A stretch of DNA of 50,991 bases from a virus. The first letter of the stretch is position 1. Each line of letters starts with the position of its first letter. The notes under the pieces were generated by a model. That model was given only the letters and a program-made list of their open reading frames with translations. It was not told the origin of the DNA and made no database searches. Positions 48,394-50,991 of the stretch are shown here, one piece after another. The DNA lies in the IMG/VR virus record IMGVR_UViG_3300017971_000079, positions 1 through 50,991 of that record; one strand, written 5' to 3'. A program made the position numbers and the translations under genes.

Positions 48394-49392
48394 TTAACCG
48401 TTCAGCGTCGGTCCATCGAGAACCGCCGAAAAGATGTCCCCGCTGGTCGCGCTCTGAATCGCGCGCCCTCGCGAGTACGTGCCCGGATTGCTGCCCGTGA
48501 TGGTTTCGACCGAGAGCCCTGTCTTGGCGAGCGCGTTGCCCGAGATGAAATCGAGCTCGCTCGTGGTCCCCGTGGTCGGCGACGTAATCGTGAACGACCC
48601 GTCCGCGTTGACCGCGACTTCCGCCGTAGTGTCCGCTTCGATGACCGTCTCGATTTCCGCGGCCGTCACTTCGTCGATGTTCCCGACGTCACCCGTACCT
48701 GCGGTCGAGCTGCCCCACGTGAGGTTACCAGTACCCGCGCCGGTCGCAATGTCGAAGTCGGTGCCCTGTCCATCGGTCGTCAGAACCACCTGACCTCCGA
48801 CAACATTCGCCGACACACCTTTCGCCTGCGCGTTGATTCCCGCGGCCACATGCAAGGCCGTGGTCGTCGCGCCGGAGAACGTGACCGTCTGCACCTCACC
48901 GTCGTAGATGCCGCCGGTGATAGTGATGGTCATGGTCTTGGTGTCCTGGTCGGCCACCGGGTAGGAGGTCGTGTCGGTGATGGTCGCGCCCGCCGCGTCC
49001 CACGTCGCCGTCGCGTTGCCGACGTTGTCGACATCAATGACCATCGTGTCCCCGGCCGACAGGTTGAACGGACCGGCCGAACTGGTCTTGGTCGCTGCGG
49101 TCGGCGCGGCCGCGGCCGTCTTGGCCGTGCCTGTCGCCGTGGTCATGATGCGGTCGCCTGCGGTAATCGCTCCACCGGCGACGAGCTTGGTCACTCCTCC
49201 ATTAGCAAGAATGACCGCTTTGTCCGCGGCGTCGGGGTCGTTCTGAATCACGCCGTCGACGTACTCGCCTTCGGCCGTCGCCTGGACCACCTTGCCGCTA
49301 GTGTTGATTTTCCCGAACCGGAACTGAGCAGAACTGAGGTCGGCTCCTGCTACGAGTCCCGGCACGGTGCTCAACTTGCCTTCGTATGCCAT
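48394..49392 (-). CDS. Capsid decoration protein with inserted modules
   Basis: 332 residues. The first 110 residues (LVAGADLSSAQFRFGKINTS, DAADKAVILANGGVTKLVAG, AGDRIMTTATG) and the last 20 (AIQSATSGDIFSAVLDGP) make up a DUF2190-like head decoration protein. Between them sit about 210 residues of beta modules (TMTITITGGIYDGEVQTVTF, VGGQVVLTTDGQGTDFDIAT, EVAVNADGSFTITSPTTG) absent from the usual 110-120-residue family. The same module type occurs in the baseplate J-like protein. It probably decorates the capsid surface and may bind carbohydrate. Confidence 0.75.
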   Translation of the reverse strand: MAYEGKLSTVPGLVAGADLSSAQFRFGKINTSGKVVQATAEGEYVDGVIQNDPDAADKAVILANGGVTKLVAGGAITAGDRIMTTATGTAKTAAAAPTAATKTSSAGPFNLSAGDTMVIDVDNVGNATATWDAAGATITDTTSYPVADQDTKTMTITITGGIYDGEVQTVTFSGATTTALHVAAGINAQAKGVSANVVGGQVVLTTDGQGTDFDIATGAGTGNLTWGSSTAGTGDVGNIDEVTAAEIETVIEADTTAEVAVNADGSFTITSPTTGTTSELDFISGNALAKTGLSVETITGSNPGTYSRGRAIQSATSGDIFSAVLDGPTLNG

Positions 49393-49407
49393 CGTTCGTT
49401 CTCCTTC

Positions 49408-50325
49408 CTAGTTCTGTTCCGGATGCTCGTCGAGGTACTCCTGATAGAGCTTCGCACCCTCGGCGGTTTTGATGACCCGCGCGAACGCCTGCTCGGACGA
49501 AAGCTCCTCGGTCGATTTCTGCACGAGACCCGCGGCCATCTTCTCGAGCTTGGCCATCGCGCTGCCTTCGCTGCCTTCGCCGAATCGCGCGCCCGCCTCG
49601 GCGAACATCGCGCTCTTCTGCATGGCTTCCGAAGTCGCCTTCATCTGCGCGAACTGCGTCTCCGCCAACTTCGGGTCGACCTTCTCGAGCTTGAGCAGCA
49701 AGGCCGCCTGCTCCTCGGCCGTCGAGCCGGGACAGTACGCGAGCTCGTCCTTCGCCTTCGAGATGAGCTCCTGACGCCGGCGCTCTTCGCGCTCGGTGTC
49801 GAGGCTCTTGCGAATCTCCTCGTTCTGTTTCGTGAGGTTCGCGACCTGCTCGTCATAGGCCTTCCGGATTTCCTCGAACCTCTTCTCGACCTCGGTCAAC
49901 TCCGTCGGAGAGCCTTCGCCCTCATCCTTCTTGACCGGGGCTTTCGCCTTCTGTGGCTCGGGATACTTGTCCTTCATGTCCTCGTCCTCCTCTTTGGCTT
50001 TTGCCTTCGGCGCCGGGTACCCGATTGCCGAAGCCAGCTTGTCGAGGGCGTCCTTGGGAATCTCGTCCTTGAAGCCCGACATCAAGCGCAGCGCGCCCTT
50101 GACCGCAGCTTGAGCCTTGTCGCTCAGCTTGGCCTTGTCGAACCATTCGACGAGTTTGTCCTCTTCATCGATCTCGGTTTCGAGAACGGCTTTGAGAATT
50201 TCCTCGTGGTCCATGTCATTCTCCTGTTTGAAAATTGGGAACGGTTTCTTCTTGTTCGCGCCCTTGTCTACGAGAGACACTTCTTCGGGCGTGAGGTTGC
50301 TTAGTTCGGTCAGCGGCTTGCTCAT
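49408..50325 (-). CDS. Capsid scaffold protein
   Basis: 305 residues. It opens with LSNLTPEEVSLVDKGANKKK, a stretch common to XkdF/scaffold ORFs, then is mostly charged helix with long coiled coils (VEKRFEEIRKAYDEQVANLT, LDTEREERRRQELI) and an acidic middle. The C-terminal SSEQAFARVIKTAEGAKLYQ is the capsid-binding end. The start overlaps the protease stop (ATGA). An internal ATG (MDHEEI) with GGAG upstream might give a shorter form. Confidence 0.8.
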   Translation of the reverse strand: MSKPLTELSNLTPEEVSLVDKGANKKKPFPIFKQENDMDHEEILKAVLETEIDEEDKLVEWFDKAKLSDKAQAAVKGALRLMSGFKDEIPKDALDKLASAIGYPAPKAKAKEEDEDMKDKYPEPQKAKAPVKKDEGEGSPTELTEVEKRFEEIRKAYDEQVANLTKQNEEIRKSLDTEREERRRQELISKAKDELAYCPGSTAEEQAALLLKLEKVDPKLAETQFAQMKATSEAMQKSAMFAEAGARFGEGSEGSAMAKLEKMAAGLVQKSTEELSSEQAFARVIKTAEGAKLYQEYLDEHPEQN

Positions 50326-50991
50326 GCCGACGCCCTTTCAACGAGGTCGACAAAGGTCACGGAAGGCATCTCTTGACGAGACATACGGCGCCGCATCCCG
50401 AATCCTCCGGGGCTGAACGCCGTGATTTTTCCCGCCTTGTACAACTTCCACAAACCCTCGTCGAGCTTCACTCCGAGCAACCATGCCCCGGAATGAACTA
50501 CTTCGCTTCCAAACTTGCGCCGGTAAACGCGATGCGGCTCGCCTCGGCAAGCCTTCAAGTAGTCCTCTCTACTCGGATACTGCTCAACCGAGTTCTCGAC
50601 TACTTGCGCGTTCGTCTTGGCCTTGTGTTGAAGTCCGATAGTCCGAGAGTTCGTCATGAACCAATGCGCCGCGTTCTCCACTTCGTCCGGGGGGGTCCAG
50701 TCCTTGTGAGCGTCCGGCTCCGCGCCGTTCGCTCCATACGGGTCCATGACCACTCCGTACACAATCCTCTTAACGGGATCTGACTTGGCGATTGGAACTG
50801 ACTTACTGACGACTTTCCCCGACCGCACGTCAAACACTTGCGGCCGCTCTCCGGGCTTCGACCAATAAAGCCAGCGCTGCCTTTTTTTCTTGAGCTCGCT
50901 TATGACATCAGCGAGGTCGCGGCTCTCGGCCCACGGCGTCTGGTCTTCCGGCTTATCTATCAGCCACCTACGCCGCCCGCCGACAGGGGCG
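50322..50991 (-). CDS. Giant fusion protein, C-terminal part: XkdF-type capsid maturation protease
   Basis: End of the 1,277-residue fusion begun at 3287; bases 50869-50991 repeat 1-123. Residues about 1115-1277 match the XkdF-like putative serine protease family (Peptidase_S78_2): VPIAKSDPVKRIVYGVVMDP, VENAAHWFMTNSRTIGLQHK, AQVVENSVEQYP and HSGAWLLGVKLDEGLWKLYK ending ITAFSPGGFG. In other phages this is a separate gene in exactly this place, between MuF and scaffold. His and Ser candidates are in GLQHK and AFSPGG. A GTG at 50837 could start a protease-only product, but no good ribosome site precedes it. Confidence 0.82.
   Translation of the reverse strand, partial: APVGGRRRWLIDKPEDQTPWAESRDLADVISELKKKRQRWLYWSKPGERPQVFDVRSGKVVSKSVPIAKSDPVKRIVYGVVMDPYGANGAEPDAHKDWTPPDEVENAAHWFMTNSRTIGLQHKAKTNAQVVENSVEQYPSREDYLKACRGEPHRVYRRKFGSEVVHSGAWLLGVKLDEGLWKLYKAGKITAFSPGGFGMRRRMSRQEMPSVTFVDLVERASA
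50869..50991. repeat. Terminal overlap, right copy
   Basis: Identical to 1-123; see the left copy. It falls inside the phosphoesterase-like to protease linker of the fusion gene. Confidence 0.95.

Noticed and set aside
1-50991. Integrated prophage
   Set aside because: The ends overlap to make a closed circle, no integrase or host flank is present, and the tRNA-like minihelices alone do not show an attachment site.
1-50991. CRISPR array, cas1, cas2 or cas6 genes
   Set aside because: Searched by eye for regularly spaced 25-40 bp repeats and for the respective proteins; none was seen. A mini-array of one or two repeats could be missed.

Overview
The window is an essentially complete genome of a tailed phage with a contractile tail (a myovirus). 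The first 123 bases recur exactly as the last 123, so the molecule closes into a circle of 50,868 bp. Such an exact short overlap is what a circular or circularly permuted genome gives on assembly. Phage identity rests on a small/large terminase pair, DUF935-type portal, MuF-like head protein, capsid and scaffold genes, tail sheath, tail tube, tape measure and a baseplate with gp25-like and J-like proteins. The DNA is GC-rich with strong GGAGG ribosome binding sites, so a bacterial host is likely, probably Gram-negative; the host cannot be named from sequence. No integrase or repressor/integrase lysogeny module was recognised.

Layout. All virion genes lie on the minus strand in one long array: from about 47.4 kb through the window edge to 7.7 kb (capsid, scaffold, protease fusion, MuF, portal, terminases), and from 47.4 kb down to 30.5 kb (head-tail joining, sheath, tube, chaperone pair, tape measure, baseplate, fibres, candidate holin and late genes). 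All replication and accessory genes lie on the plus strand from 8.3 to 30.5 kb. The two arms diverge from a 575-bp control region (7,701-8,275) rich in GTAAC/GTTAC boxes and hairpins, and converge at about 30.5 kb.

Plus-strand arm. A primase/SF3-helicase is translationally coupled to four genes that read as a type IV CRISPR-Cas (Csf) effector set: csf1-like, a small helical cas11-like gene, csf2-like (Cas7) and csf3-like (Cas5), followed without a gap by a radical SAM enzyme. I saw no CRISPR array, Cas6, Cas1/Cas2 or DinG. Further along are a HNH nuclease behind a consensus-matching sigma-54 promoter, a Cas4/RecB-like nuclease, a SNF2-like helicase, a candidate ssDNA-binding protein, a possible further RAMP-like protein, a family A DNA polymerase, a RuvC-like resolvase, a DNA methyltransferase and a lytic transglycosylase. 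A lower-GC cassette holds GTP cyclohydrolase I (folE) and a DpdA-like transglycosylase, pointing to 7-deazaguanine in the phage DNA. Two tRNA-like minihelices sit directly in front of ribosome binding sites.

The most unusual single gene crosses the window edge: a 1,277-residue ORF (3,287 down to 1, continuing 50,868 down to 50,322) joining a nucleotidyltransferase-like domain, an ATP-dependent DNA ligase with its lysine motifs intact, a uracil-DNA-glycosylase-like domain, a LigD-type 3'-phosphoesterase-like domain and a C-terminal XkdF-type capsid maturation protease. This puts a DNA-repair set inside the head-assembly operon. Together with the Csf cluster and predicted base modification, the phage appears heavily equipped for protecting its own DNA and competing with other elements; that functional reading is inference.
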